A stretch of DNA of 64,000 nt from Caballeronia sp. M1242 (GTDB taxonomy: Bacteria; Pseudomonadota; Gammaproteobacteria; Burkholderiales; Burkholderiaceae). The notes under the pieces are model-generated. The model was not told where the DNA came from, ran no database searches, and worked only from the letters and a program-made list of their open reading frames with translations. The stretch lies in NCBI RefSeq assembly GCF_017220215.1, contig NZ_CP071130.1:186001-250000 (forward strand), read 5' to 3'. The position numbers were made by a program, and so were the translations under genes. Shown piece by piece: positions 1-8,861 of this stretch (positions are counted from its first letter, which is position 1; each line of letters begins with the position of its first letter).

Positions 1-226
1 GGGCGCGCAAGAGCGCGGCGTCGCCGCCCGGCAGGCCGCGCAAGGTGCAGAGCTTGCTCACGCCTTCGGCCTGCGCGAGCGCTTTCGGGTAGGCGGGAAG
101 AAGGATGGTGGCATCGACGCCCGCTGCGCGCAGGGCGGCGGCGTAGGCGCTGACCATATCGCCGAGGCCGCCCGTCTTGGCGAGCGGAACGGCCTCGGAG
201 GCGACCAGCAGTACGTTCAAAGGCAA
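1..226 (-). CDS. glgA: Glycogen synthase GlgA, N-terminal fragment cut by the window edge
   Basis: Transfers glucose from ADP-glucose to the growing alpha-1,4-glucan in glycogen synthesis. Only about the first 75 residues are inside the window. They read LPLNVLLVASEAVPLAKTGG followed by LGDMVSAYAAAL, which contains the KTGGLGD motif that binds ADP-glucose and is diagnostic of bacterial GlgA. No ATG is available near the start, so translation probably begins at a TTG (224-226, or in frame at 218-220). A GGAG element lies just upstream of the first TTG. The rest of the gene, and any glg neighbours, are beyond the left edge. The family call is firm; the exact start is not. Confidence 0.85.
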   Translation of the reverse strand, partial: MPLNVLLVASEAVPLAKTGGLGDMVSAYAAALRAAGVDATILLPAYPKALAQAEGVSKLCTLRGLPGGDAALLRA

Positions 227-230
227 AATG

Positions 231-628
231 GGCTCCTGTGCGGGCAGACGCGGACGATGACCATGCGCCTCGTTCACGTGCATCGACGTGGGTATTCGAG
301 TGACGAGGAAAAGGCCGGGCCGCGCGATCCTGGTGCTGATTGGGGTTTATTCTTAGTGCTGGCGCAGTGCAGCAATCTACGTGCCACTGCGCTCTGCGGT
401 ATGTGCGGTTGACCACGATCATTTCGGACTGATGCTCGACGAGGGTCTGCTCGCGCGCACGCGAAAACCCGAAACGCGCGAAGCGGTCGCGCATGTAAAA
501 CTGACAGCCGCGCGCGCCGCGTTTTTACATGACGCGTTTCGTCGGGCGCTCGTAGAAGAGCTTAGGGACGACGTGTGACAGGCGCGTTGCGCGCCGCGTC
601 GAAGAAGGAGCGGAGACGAAGCTCGGCG
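231..628. other. Intergenic region between glgA and the DUF1345 gene
   Basis: No convincing gene is visible. A plus-strand reading frame at 381-578 has no recognisable features and an unlikely composition. The stretch contains a 9-base inverted repeat, CATGTAAAA at 492-500 and TTTTACATG at 523-531, around a GC-rich centre. It could be an operator or part of a terminator for the minus-strand DUF1345 gene. Confidence 0.4.
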
Positions 629-1282
629 TCAGCCGCCGACGAGGCTCGCGGCAATGTTCACGGACAACCCGAGCACCGCGAGATTGAAGAAGAACGAGAG
701 GACGGATTGCGCGAGCGCGGTGCGTCGCGCGCTAGTCGAGCAGAGCACGACGTCGGAAGTCTGCGAAGCGACCGCGATGGTGAACGAGAAGTAGAGAAAA
801 TCCCAATAATCGGGTTTCAGGTGCCGGTCGGGAAACCTCAGTGCCGCATCGCCTCGCGGCGAACGATAGTAATGCCGGGCGTAGTGCAGCGTGAACATCG
901 TGGGAATGAGGAACCAGGCGCCGAGCATCGTCGCGCCGGTCAGCAGATAGTTGGGAAACGCGCGAAAGCCGAGGCTCTTCGCTGCAGCGAGTTCGACGAC
1001 GATCGCCACGAGGCTCGCGATGGCCGCGAGGCTCACGATCACGAGCACGGCGGCGGCGTTCTCGTCTTCGCGTTCGGCGAGCGCCTGCACGTTGCTCTGG
1101 CGCGCGGTGCCCATCTGTAGCCAGATCAGCGCGAGATAGAGCCAGACAGCCGAGTCCCAGCCGATCAGCGCGCGGGCAGCCGGCCGCACGTGCGCCGGAA
1201 CCAAAGCCGCGATGACGAAACCAACCAGCAGGCCGATCATGGCTCGCGGACGAGTGCGCAAAACGGACGGGATAAGGTTCAT
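629..1282 (-). CDS. DUF1345 family inner-membrane protein
   Basis: A 217-residue hydrophobic protein with about five predicted membrane segments (roughly residues 15-35, 43-60, 76-100, 110-130 and 190-215). The conserved part near residues 160-185 ([20 protein letters not shown]) is typical of DUF1345 proteins. No function is established for this family. The gene is divergent from the dehydrogenase operon at 1358, separated by about 75 bp, so promoters for both must lie in that gap. The start is the ATG read from 1282. Confidence 0.8.
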   Translation of the reverse strand: MNLIPSVLRTRPRAMIGLLVGFVIAALVPAHVRPAARALIGWDSAVWLYLALIWLQMGTARQSNVQALAEREDENAAAVLVIVSLAAIASLVAIVVELAAAKSLGFRAFPNYLLTGATMLGAWFLIPTMFTLHYARHYYRSPRGDAALRFPDRHLKPDYWDFLYFSFTIAVASQTSDVVLCSTSARRTALAQSVLSFFFNLAVLGLSVNIAASLVGG

Positions 1283-1357
1283 CGCGTGGCAACGGCTCGG
1301 TTCGCTCGACGCCAGCGATTATCACTGACGCGCCTTACATAGACATGAGGACGACCG

Positions 1358-1855
1358 ATGGCTGAACGTAAGCGCGTGTCCTTCGCGATGCGTCGAGGCG
1401 TGCTGGCGGGCGCGGGGGCGTCGGCTGCGTTGGCGTTCGCGCCGTCGCGCGCGGCGCCCGCGGTCGCCGAAGACTTCGACACGTTCATCGCGGTGTCTAT
1501 GAAGCTGACCGGCCGCACCGCCTTCGATCCGCTCGTCGCCGCGCGCGTTCACGCGGCTCTCCTTCGCGCGGATGCGAATTTCGCCGACACCATGAAGCGG
1601 CTCGATCACTGGTTATCGACGCACGGCGGCACGCCGAGCGACGTCGTGACCGCCGCGCTGCGGGCGACGCAGCCCGATCTCGCGAAGGCCGTCGGCAGCG
1701 TGGTGCGCGCGTGGTATCTGGGCGTCGTCGGCGAGGGCGAGCAGGCGGAGGTCGTTGCGTTCGAACGCGCACTGATGTTCGATCCCGTCCGCGACATGCT
1801 CACGGTTCCTTCGTACTGCCGCGGCGCGCCCGCCGACTGGGCGAAAAAGCCGTAG
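1358..1855 (+). CDS. FAD-dependent sugar dehydrogenase, small (gamma) subunit
   Basis: A 165-residue small subunit of the membrane-bound FAD dehydrogenase family (gluconate, fructose, sorbitol and glucose dehydrogenases). The N terminus has a twin-arginine-type signal: arginines at residues 4, 6, 12 and 13, then a hydrophobic stretch ending near APAVAEDF. In this family the small subunit is exported by Tat and is thought to carry the folded, FAD-loaded catalytic subunit across the membrane. The body contains the tryptophan-rich WYLGVVG segment (residues 114-120) and a C-terminal SYCRGAPADWAKKP typical of the family. It is followed after 52 bp by the catalytic subunit and then the cytochrome c subunit, the gamma-alpha-beta order known for Burkholderia FAD glucose dehydrogenase. 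The substrate cannot be read from the sequence. Confidence 0.82.
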   Translation: MAERKRVSFAMRRGVLAGAGASAALAFAPSRAAPAVAEDFDTFIAVSMKLTGRTAFDPLVAARVHAALLRADANFADTMKRLDHWLSTHGGTPSDVVTAALRATQPDLAKAVGSVVRAWYLGVVGEGEQAEVVAFERALMFDPVRDMLTVPSYCRGAPADWAKKP

Positions 1856-1907
1856 CCAACATCCGACTCCCCAACCACAACGACAACGACGAACAAAGGC
1901 GAAGCGC

Positions 1908-3503
1908 ATGGCGGGATCGACAGCGGCGGACGTGGTCATCGTCGGGTCGGGGGTGGCGGGCAGTCTCGTCGCGTACCGGCTGGCGAAGGCGGGCGCGTCG
2001 GTGATCCTGCTCGAAGCGGGGCCGCGTCTCGCGCGCTGGCAGATCGTCGAGAACTTCCGGCGCGCGCCCGAGAAGCGCGATCTGTGTGCGCCGTATCCGC
2101 TCGTTCGCCACGCGCCGCGCCCCGATCCGGCGAATCCGGGCAGCTATCTCGTGAATCGCGGGGAGAAGGCGTACGAGCCGCAGTTTCTCCGGCTCGTCGG
2201 CGGCACAACGTGGCATTGGGCAGGCGCGGCGTGGCGTCTGTTGCCGGCGGACTTTCGGCTGCGCACGCTGCATGGCGTCGGCCGCGACTGGCCGTTTCCC
2301 TATGAAACGCTGGAACCGTGGTACGGACAGGCCGAACGCGAGTTGGGCGTCGCGGGGCCGGACGTCGATCTCGGCTCGCCGCGGTCGACGCCGTATCCGA
2401 TGCCGCCGTTGCCGCTCTCGTATCTGGATCAGCGGTTCGCGCAGGTGCTCGCGGCGCAGTCGATGCGCGCGGTGCCCGAGCCGATGGCGCGCAACAGCCG
2501 CGCGTACGACGCCAGGCCGCCGTGCTGCGGCGCGAACAGTTGCATGCCCGTGTGCCCGATCGGCGCGCTTTATCACGGCGGCACGCATGCCGACAAGGCC
2601 GAACGCGCCGGCGCGACGCTGATTGCGCAGGCGGTCGCGTATCGCATCGAAGCGAACGACAAAGGCGAAATCGTCGCCATTCACTACAAAGACCCGAACG
2701 GCGCGAGCACGCGCGTCACCGGCAGGCGCTTCGTGATCGCGGCGAACGGCATCGAGACGCCGAAGCTCTTGCTGATGTCGGCGTCGGCGCGCTTTCCGAA
2801 GGGCATCGCGAACGCGTCGGATCAGGTCGGACGCAATCTCATGGACCATCCGGGCGTGGCCGTCAGCTTCCTTGCGAACGAGGCGCTCTGGCCGGGGCGC
2901 GGGCCGGTGGAAATGAGTTCGGTCGTCGATTTCCGCGACGGCCCGTTTCGCGCGCAGCAGGCGGCGAAGAAGCTGCATCTGTCGAATGCGTCGCCGACGC
3001 TCGTCGTCACGTCGAAATTGATCGAAGCCGGGCTGACCGGCGGCGAGCTCGACCGGCAAATCCGCGAGCAGTCCGCGCGACGGCTGACGCTCGGCAGCTT
3101 CCACGAACAACTGGCGTCGCCGGACAACCGCGTGACGCTGTCCGCGCAGAAAGACGCGCTCGGTTTGCCGCGCCCGGAAATACGCTACGCGATCGACGAT
3201 TACGTGCGCCGCAGCGCCGCCGATACGCGGGCGGTCTTCGAGCGCATTGCCGGATGGTTCGGCGGCGAGCAGATCGAGCACGACGACGGTCTCGAGCCGA
3301 GCAGCCACATCATGGGCACGGCGATCATGGGCCGCGACGCGAGCGATTCCGTCGTCGATACCGACTGCCGCGCGCACGATCACCCGAATCTCTTCGTCGC
3401 GGGGAGCGCCGTGATGCCGGCGGGCGGCTCGGTCAACTGCACGCTGACGATCGCGGCGCTCGCGCTGCGGCTCGCGGGCACCATCGAAGCGTCGCTGCGA
3501 TGA
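1908..3503 (+). CDS. FAD-dependent sugar dehydrogenase, catalytic (alpha) subunit, GMC family
   Basis: A 531-residue GMC oxidoreductase that oxidises a sugar or polyol and passes electrons to the neighbouring cytochrome c. The FAD-binding dinucleotide motif VGSGVAGSLVAYRLAKAG starts near residue 12. A cysteine cluster, CCGANSCMPVCPIGALY, starts near residue 206; the same arrangement binds the 3Fe-4S cluster in Burkholderia FAD glucose dehydrogenase. The C-terminal SSHIMGTAIMG and the VNCTLTIAALALRLA tail match the GMC active-site end. The stop codon overlaps the next start in an ATGA, so the cytochrome subunit is translationally coupled. The 3Fe-4S cluster supports glucose or sorbitol type enzymes rather than plain choline-type GMC proteins. 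Confidence 0.9.
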   Translation: MAGSTAADVVIVGSGVAGSLVAYRLAKAGASVILLEAGPRLARWQIVENFRRAPEKRDLCAPYPLVRHAPRPDPANPGSYLVNRGEKAYEPQFLRLVGGTTWHWAGAAWRLLPADFRLRTLHGVGRDWPFPYETLEPWYGQAERELGVAGPDVDLGSPRSTPYPMPPLPLSYLDQRFAQVLAAQSMRAVPEPMARNSRAYDARPPCCGANSCMPVCPIGALYHGGTHADKAERAGATLIAQAVAYRIEANDKGEIVAIHYKDPNGASTRVTGRRFVIAANGIETPKLLLMSASARFPKGIANASDQVGRNLMDHPGVAVSFLANEALWPGRGPVEMSSVVDFRDGPFRAQQAAKKLHLSNASPTLVVTSKLIEAGLTGGELDRQIREQSARRLTLGSFHEQLASPDNRVTLSAQKDALGLPRPEIRYAIDDYVRRSAADTRAVFERIAGWFGGEQIEHDDGLEPSSHIMGTAIMGRDASDSVVDTDCRAHDHPNLFVAGSAVMPAGGSVNCTLTIAALALRLAGTIEASLR

Positions 3504-5482
3504 CGCGGCGGCGTTCGCTCGTCGTGACCGCGATGCTTGCCCTTGCGGTCGCGCTCGCGGTCGCGTTCGGCCATCTTTCGGCGCAATCGCAACACGGCGA
3601 GACCGCCGCGCCCGCGCGGGCCGAGAGCGTTACGCGCGGGGAATATCTGGTGCGCGCGGGCGGCTGCATGGCGTGCCACACGGCGGACCCGGCGCGGCCG
3701 TTCGCGGGTGGCCGCGCGATGCAAACGCGCTTCGGCACCTTTTATACGCCGAACATCACGAGCGACCGCGCGACCGGCATCGGCGCGTGGACCGACGCGC
3801 AGTTCGTCCGCGCGATGCGCGAGGGCATCGGCAGGAACGGCGAGCATCTTTATCCCGCGTTTCCGTACACGGTGTACACGCGGCTTTCCGACGCCGACGT
3901 GCTCGCCATGCGCGCCTATCTCGCGACGGTGCCGCCCGTGCGCTACACGCCGCCGCCGCACGCGCTGCGGTTTCCGTTCGGCTGGCGCTGGCTGATGGCC
4001 GCGTGGAACGCGTTCAACTTCACGCCGGGCCGGTTCGTGCCGGACCCGGGCAAGCGCGCGGAGTGGAATCGCGGCGCGTATCTCGTCGAAGCCCTCGCGC
4101 ATTGCGGACAGTGCCACACGCCGCGCAACGTGCTGGGCGGGTTGAAGGAGAGCGAGCGGCTCGGCGGCGCGTCGGTGGCGGGGTGGCGCGCGGGCAATCT
4201 GACGCCTGAGCGGGTGGCGGGCATCGGCGCATGGCGCGACGACGAGTTGCTGCGCTATCTCGCGAGCGGCGCGGCGCCGGGGCGCGCGTACGCGATCGGG
4301 CCGATGGCGGAAGTCGTCGCTAACAGCACGGAGTTTTTGACCGATGAGGATCGTCGGGCGATGGTGGCTTATCTTCGCTCGATGCCGGTTGTCGCTGGGC
4401 AGAGCGGCACGCGTTCGCGATGGAGCTTCGGCGCGGCGGGGCAGGCTGATATCACAACGCTGGATGCGGTGGGCGCGTTCGAGCGCGATGGGGCGAGAGG
4501 GCGGGCTGCGGCGATGGAAAACAAAAGCGACAACGCGAGCACCGGGAAAGCGCCGGGCACCGCGACGGATTCTGGCCGGGACAGCGCGAGCACCGCGAAG
4601 ACGCCGGCCGCCGCGACTGAAATTGCCAGCGCCGGCGCGAGCACAGCGTACACGCCGGCCGCCGCGGCTGAGAATGGTCGCGACAGCGCAAGCACCGCGA
4701 GAACGCCGGGTACCGCGACGGAACTTGGCCGCGACAGCGCGAGCATCGGAAAAGCGCCGGCCACCTCGACTGAGATCGCCCGCGACAGCGCGAGCAATGC
4801 CAGGACGCCGACTACCGCGACCAGTTCCATCCGCGACAGCGCGAGCACCGCGAGAACGCCGGTCACCGCGAGCGGATCTGGACGCGACAGCGCGAGCGCC
4901 GCGAAAACCCTAGCTACCGCGACGGAACTTGGCCGCGACAGCGCGAGCACCGGAGAAGCGCCAGCCACAGCGACGGAAATTGGCCGCGACAGCGCGAGCA
5001 CCGCGAAATCGCCAGCCACCGAGACGAAAGTCGGCCACGACAGCGCAAGCACCGCGAGGACGCCGACCGCCTCGACGGATTCCACCCACGCCAGCGCGGA
5101 CGCCCAAAAGAGCCCGCAACGCGCGACCCAAGCCGACCCCGGCGCAGCTAACGCCTCCAATCCCCAAGGCGCTCGCCTCTACGCCGCCGCCTGCGCAAGT
5201 TGTCACGGCGTCTCGGGCGAGGGCGGCGCGTCCCCGTCGCTCGTCCACGACGCTGTGACTGCCGCGTTCGGCTCGATGGACACGAGCAACCTCGTCCTCG
5301 TGATCCTCCACGGCGTGAACCGCGAAACCCGCGATGCTCCAGCGCTCATGCCTGCGTTCGGCGCGTCCTTCTCCGACAAGGACATCGCGGCGCTCGCCAA
5401 CTATGTGACCCACCAGTTCGGCGACCCTCGCGCGACGACGCAGGCCGAAGATGTCGCGCGGCTACGCTCGATCGCGCAATAA
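3500..5482 (+). CDS. Triheme cytochrome c (beta) subunit of the FAD dehydrogenase, with a long internal repeat
   Basis: A 660-residue membrane-anchored cytochrome c that takes electrons from the catalytic subunit and delivers them to the respiratory chain. The start ATG overlaps the stop of the upstream gene. A signal sequence or anchor lies at residues 4-27. Three CxxCH heme sites are visible: CMACH at 56-60, CGQCH at 202-206 and CASCH at 565-569. Family members usually have about 420-450 residues with the third heme soon after the second. Here an extra region of about 190 residues, eleven tandem 17-residue repeats rich in Ser, Thr, Ala and Pro, separates the second and third heme domains. 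The repeat probably forms a flexible linker. The coding frame is intact throughout. Confidence 0.88.
   Translation: MTRRRSLVVTAMLALAVALAVAFGHLSAQSQHGETAAPARAESVTRGEYLVRAGGCMACHTADPARPFAGGRAMQTRFGTFYTPNITSDRATGIGAWTDAQFVRAMREGIGRNGEHLYPAFPYTVYTRLSDADVLAMRAYLATVPPVRYTPPPHALRFPFGWRWLMAAWNAFNFTPGRFVPDPGKRAEWNRGAYLVEALAHCGQCHTPRNVLGGLKESERLGGASVAGWRAGNLTPERVAGIGAWRDDELLRYLASGAAPGRAYAIGPMAEVVANSTEFLTDEDRRAMVAYLRSMPVVAGQSGTRSRWSFGAAGQADITTLDAVGAFERDGARGRAAAMENKSDNASTGKAPGTATDSGRDSASTAKTPAAATEIASAGASTAYTPAAAAENGRDSASTARTPGTATELGRDSASIGKAPATSTEIARDSASNARTPTTATSSIRDSASTARTPVTASGSGRDSASAAKTLATATELGRDSASTGEAPATATEIGRDSASTAKSPATETKVGHDSASTARTPTASTDSTHASADAQKSPQRATQADPGAANASNPQGARLYAAACASCHGVSGEGGASPSLVHDAVTAAFGSMDTSNLVLVILHGVNRETRDAPALMPAFGASFSDKDIAALANYVTHQFGDPRATTQAEDVARLRSIAQ
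4529..5089 (+). repeat. Eleven tandem 51-bp (17-residue) repeats inside the cytochrome c gene
   Basis: Each unit encodes a variant of DSASTAKTPATATELGR. Eleven consecutive units of exactly 17 codons fit without gaps. Most begin DSAS, carry a K/R-x-P or T-P near the middle and end in GR. The units have diverged in sequence but not in length. The repeat lies between the second and third heme-binding domains. Confidence 0.9.
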
Positions 5483-5640
5483 TAGGGCTCGCTCAGTTCG
5501 CTTTCTGCCCGAAGTCAACGACTAGCAACGAACCAGCATCGAACCGGCTCGCGAAACGCCGAGCCGCCGACGCTACGAAATCCGCAGCGAAAGCGACCCA
5601 ACACGCACACGTTCCATTGACCCGGCGCTAAGATCGACGC

Positions 5641-6378
5641 ATGAATGATCCGACCTATTCCGCCGTCTGCAGGCATCCCGCCAACGATATTGGCCGCGAC
5701 TTCGTCGTCGGCGACTTGCATGGCTGCGTCGATGCGCTGCGCTATCTTCTGAGCGAGATCGGCTTCGACGGCTCGCGCGACCGTCTCTTCTCGGTCGGCG
5801 ATCTGGTCGACCGCGGCACGGATTCCCTCGCGGCCGTCGAGCTCATCGACAAGCCGTGGTTCTATCCGGTGCTCGGCAATCACGAGGATTCGCTGATCGC
5901 GGTGGCGGCGGGCCAGATGCGTCGTCAGTCGTGGTACGCCATCGGCGGCGCGTGGGCCGAGACGCTTCCCGACGTGCAACTCGCCGCGCTCGCCACTCGG
6001 CTCTCGACGCTGCCGCTCGTGCGCGTCGTCGGCGAGGGCGCGCGGCGCTTCAACGTGCTGCACGCGGAATTCTTCGGCAGCGACGCCGATCTGGACGTCG
6101 GCGTATTCTCGGAAGACACGCGCAGTCAGATGCTGTGGGGCCGCAGCCTCGCGCTCGGCAACGCGGACCCGTCGCGCCAGCGCGGGCTTTCGCCGACGTA
6201 CTGCGGCCACACGCCGATGCGCGCGGTGCGGCAAATCGGCTCGCAGATCTATGTCGATACCGGCGCGTTCGCCGCCGAAGGACGACTGACCATAGTGGAA
6301 GTGGGCAGCGACGAAATCTGGTCGGTGAAGGAACGCTGGGCGGCGTCCGAAGGGGCGCGTGAACTCGCGTTGCCTTGA
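5641..6378 (+). CDS. Metallophosphatase of the PrpA / lambda-phosphatase type
   Basis: A 245-residue calcineurin-like phosphoesterase, likely a serine/threonine protein phosphatase or diadenosine-polyphosphate-type hydrolase. The three metal-binding motifs are in order: GDLHGC (about 24-29), GDLVDRG (about 51-57) and GNHED (about 79-83), followed by a C-terminal GHTPMR (about 190-195). These are the residues that bind two divalent metals in phage lambda phosphatase and E. coli PrpA. The ATG at 5641 begins MNDPTYSAVC, 158 bp after the cytochrome gene. The last 120 bp of this gene and its downstream sequence are duplicated twice more before the next gene. The physiological substrate is unknown. 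Confidence 0.85.
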   Translation: MNDPTYSAVCRHPANDIGRDFVVGDLHGCVDALRYLLSEIGFDGSRDRLFSVGDLVDRGTDSLAAVELIDKPWFYPVLGNHEDSLIAVAAGQMRRQSWYAIGGAWAETLPDVQLAALATRLSTLPLVRVVGEGARRFNVLHAEFFGSDADLDVGVFSEDTRSQMLWGRSLALGNADPSRQRGLSPTYCGHTPMRAVRQIGSQIYVDTGAFAAEGRLTIVEVGSDEIWSVKERWAASEGARELALP

Positions 6379-6732
6379 GCGTCGCGCTCGGAAGATAGCG
6401 CGGCACGAGCGTTTCGATACCGGCGCGTTCGCGGCGGAAGGACGGCTGACCATAGTGAGGTCGGCGGCGACTAGATCTGGTCGGTCAAGTAACGCTGGGC
6501 GGCGTCCGAATGCGCGCGCGAACTCGCGTTGCCTTAAGCATCGGGCTCTCAGGATAGCCTGGCACGACCGTTTCGACACCGGCGCGTTCGCTGCGGAAGG
6601 ACGGCTGACGATCGTGGAAGTCGGCAGCGTCGAGATCTGGTCGATCAAGGAGCGCTAGGCGGCGTCCGAAGGGGCGCGTGAACTCGCGTTGCCTTGAGCG
6701 TCGCGCTCGGAAGATAGCGCGGCACGAGCGTT
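6256..6732 (+). repeat. Three tandem copies (about 160 bp each) of the phosphatase gene 3' end
   Basis: Copy 1 (6256-6415) is the real C-terminal coding part plus downstream DNA. Copies 2 (6416-6574) and 3 (6575-6732) begin with the same GATACCGGCGCGTTCG or GACACCGGCGCGTTCG and repeat the same order of sequence, but carry internal stop codons (for example TAG in place of the codon after GGCGGCGACT, and GCTAGGCGG). The third copy is closer to copy 1 than copy 2 is across its 3' half. The topoisomerase reading frame opens at the edge of copy 3. Confidence 0.9.
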
Positions 6733-8128
6733 GCTCGCAGTCTCGCCACGAACCAAAAGCAACGAGTCGAGGCACGCAGTGGCGAGGATCGGACGCAACG
6801 CTGGACAAAACGCCGCACGCAGCGGCGGCAACGGGGCCGCGGAAGAACCGCGCGGCGCGCAGAACGTTCTGGCGCAGTCGCTCGCGGAAGAGCTTCCGCC
6901 CGGCCTGCGTTACGTGGACGATTCGCGCCGCGGCTACACGCGCGAATGGATCGACGGCGCGTTCGTCTACTTCAACACGCAAGGCAAGCGCATCGAAGAC
7001 GAAGCCGAAATCCGGCGCATCAACGCGCTCGCCATTCCACCCGCTTACGTCGATGTCTGGATCTGCCCGGACTCGCGCGGCCATTTGCAGGCGACGGGCC
7101 GCGATGCGCGCGGCCGCAAGCAGTATCGCTATCACCCGCAATGGCGCGAAACGCGCGACGCCAACAAGTACGAACGCATGCTCGCGTTCGGCGCGGTGCT
7201 GCCGAAGCTGCGCGCCCGCGTGTCGCGCGATCTCGCACTCGACGGCATGCCCCGCGACAAGGTGCTCGCCACGGTCGTCCGCTTGCTCGATACGACGCTC
7301 ATTCGCATCGGCAGCGAGGAATATGCGCGCGAAAACCGCTCTTACGGACTGACGACGCTGAGAAAGCGCCATCTGAAGGTGTCGTCGGGCACGCTGCGCT
7401 TCAAGTTTCGCGGCAAGAGCGGCATCGAGCACGATGTTGCCGTGAGCGATGCGCGCGTTGCCCGCATCGTCAAGCGCTGCATGGATCTGCCGGGGCAAGA
7501 CCTCTTCCAGTATCTCGATGCCGATGGCGAGCGGCACTCGGTCAGTTCGTCCGACATCAACGATTATCTGCGCGAGATCACCGGCGCCGATTTCACCGCG
7601 AAGGATTACCGCACGTGGGCGGGCAGCGTGTTCGCGCTGGCGGCGCTGCGCAAGCTGCAATGGGAGACGGTGACGGAAGCGCGCAAGCATGTGGTCGGCA
7701 CGATCAAGGAAGTGTCGCAACTGCTCCGCAATACGCCGGCGGTGTGCCGCAAGTGCTACGTGCATCCGGCTGTGATCGAGGCTTTCGAGGCGGGCGAACT
7801 CGCCGAGGCGTTGCCGGCGTCGCGGCGGCACGGGCTCAAGACGGACGAGGCCGCGCTCGTCATCTTTCTGGAGAAGGACGCGAAGCGCCGCGCCCGCGAG
7901 GCGGCCCGCGCGAACCGCAAGGGCGCAGCGGCAAGCGACGCGCGGCTCACCGGGCTGCTCGCGGAATCGAGCAAGAAGGCGCGCGCAGGGGCGCTGAAGG
8001 GGAGCGCGAAGGGCGCGGCGGCGCAGGCGCTTCAGACGGTGGCGCGCAAGACCTCGCCGAAAGCCGCGCGGCCCGCGACGAAGAAGCTGTCGCGCACGCG
8101 CAGTTCGACGGCCGTCGCGATCAACTAG
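6731..8128 (+). CDS. DNA topoisomerase IB, poxvirus type
   Basis: Relaxes supercoils by nicking one strand through a 3'-phosphotyrosine. The protein has up to 465 residues. An N-terminal domain (GLRYVDDSRRGYTREWIDGA, then the IPPAYVDVWI segment) is followed by the catalytic domain. Visible catalytic elements are IRIGSEEYAREN, the LRKRHLKV lysine strand, KDYRTWAGS, and the tyrosine in CRKCYVHPAVIEAF near residue 346. A long Lys/Ala-rich tail follows. The start is uncertain: a TTG at 6731 opens the frame at the edge of the duplicated phosphatase DNA, but a GTG at 6779 gives a more normal N terminus. Bacterial enzymes of this type are accessory and not essential. Confidence 0.88.
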   Translation: MLAVSPRTKSNESRHAVARIGRNAGQNAARSGGNGAAEEPRGAQNVLAQSLAEELPPGLRYVDDSRRGYTREWIDGAFVYFNTQGKRIEDEAEIRRINALAIPPAYVDVWICPDSRGHLQATGRDARGRKQYRYHPQWRETRDANKYERMLAFGAVLPKLRARVSRDLALDGMPRDKVLATVVRLLDTTLIRIGSEEYARENRSYGLTTLRKRHLKVSSGTLRFKFRGKSGIEHDVAVSDARVARIVKRCMDLPGQDLFQYLDADGERHSVSSSDINDYLREITGADFTAKDYRTWAGSVFALAALRKLQWETVTEARKHVVGTIKEVSQLLRNTPAVCRKCYVHPAVIEAFEAGELAEALPASRRHGLKTDEAALVIFLEKDAKRRAREAARANRKGAAASDARLTGLLAESSKKARAGALKGSAKGAAAQALQTVARKTSPKAARPATKKLSRTRSSTAVAIN

Positions 8129-8135
8129 CCCGAAG

Positions 8136-8861
8136 CTAGCCGACCTGGTTCAGTTCGAACACGCAATCGATTGCGTGACCGTTCCAGTTGTATTCGAGAT
8201 ACGCGGCGTGATGACAGTCGCGCAAGAGCGTCGTGCGCAGCGCGGCGAGACATTCGCCTTGCGGATCGCGCACCGACGGATAGACGATGCCCGGCGCGCC
8301 CGCTGCCCGCACCGCCCGGCCGAGCGCCATGCCGGGCGCGTAATCGTCCGGCGCGAGAATTCGCGGATTCAGCCCCGCCTGCGCTATGCGATCGCCCCTC
8401 ACATCCACGACTTCGCCGCGCGCCGTCACGCGGTAGAGCCGCATCTGCTGACGCAGCGGCGCTTCCTTCGTCGCGCCGAGAAAGAGGCCGGCGTGATAGC
8501 GCGTCTCCGCAATTGCGGTCTGCCGGTCGCGGGCGCAATAGAACACGCCGTAGCTGCCGTCCGAGAAACGGCTGCCGTTCGGGTTCAGGTGCGTGAAGGC
8601 CGCCATGATCGGGCCGCAGCCGGGCCCGAAACAACGTTCTTCCGGCGGCACGAGATCCAAGTCGCCGACTTCGGTGCGCAGGCGGTCGTTGGTCATGGCT
8701 TCGAGCGCGTAAAGCGCGTCGAAATCTTGCGGCGATGCCACCCGGTCGAACAGATTCACGGCGGGAAAGCGGGTCGGAATCACGCGATACGCCGGCGACC
8801 AGTCCAGCTCGGCGTGTGGCCAGCGGTCCCGCCAGTTCGATACAGCCTGAGTGCCCGTCAC
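8136..8861 (-). CDS. RES-domain toxin (NAD+ phosphorylase/hydrolase type)
   Basis: A 241-residue RES-domain protein. The family (for example MbcT and Res toxins) destroys cellular NAD+. The domain runs from about residue 25 (PAYRVIPTRFPAVNLFDRVA) to the C terminus and includes FSDGSYGVFYCARDRQTAIA with the following ETRYHAGLF, where Arg, Tyr and Glu residues sit in the active site of family members. The start is a GTG at 8861 that overlaps the antitoxin stop as GTGA, so the two are translationally coupled with antitoxin first. This length and order are normal for chromosomal RES/Xre pairs. No defect is visible, so the toxin is probably functional. Confidence 0.88.
   Translation of the reverse strand: MTGTQAVSNWRDRWPHAELDWSPAYRVIPTRFPAVNLFDRVASPQDFDALYALEAMTNDRLRTEVGDLDLVPPEERCFGPGCGPIMAAFTHLNPNGSRFSDGSYGVFYCARDRQTAIAETRYHAGLFLGATKEAPLRQQMRLYRVTARGEVVDVRGDRIAQAGLNPRILAPDDYAPGMALGRAVRAAGAPGIVYPSVRDPQGECLAALRTTLLRDCHHAAYLEYNWNGHAIDCVFELNQVG

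Noticed and set aside
381..578. A 65-residue gene in the glgA/DUF1345 gap
   Set aside because: No ribosome-binding site, no recognisable motif, and it spans the inverted repeat.
4529..5089. CRISPR array
   Set aside because: The repeats are 51 bp, contiguous, without spacers, and in frame within a gene. No Cas gene was found anywhere in the window.
4369..5160. A 263-residue minus-strand frame opposite the cytochrome repeats
   Set aside because: It is the reverse reading of the 51-bp repeats; its hydrophobic repeat sequence is a by-product and it has no start context.
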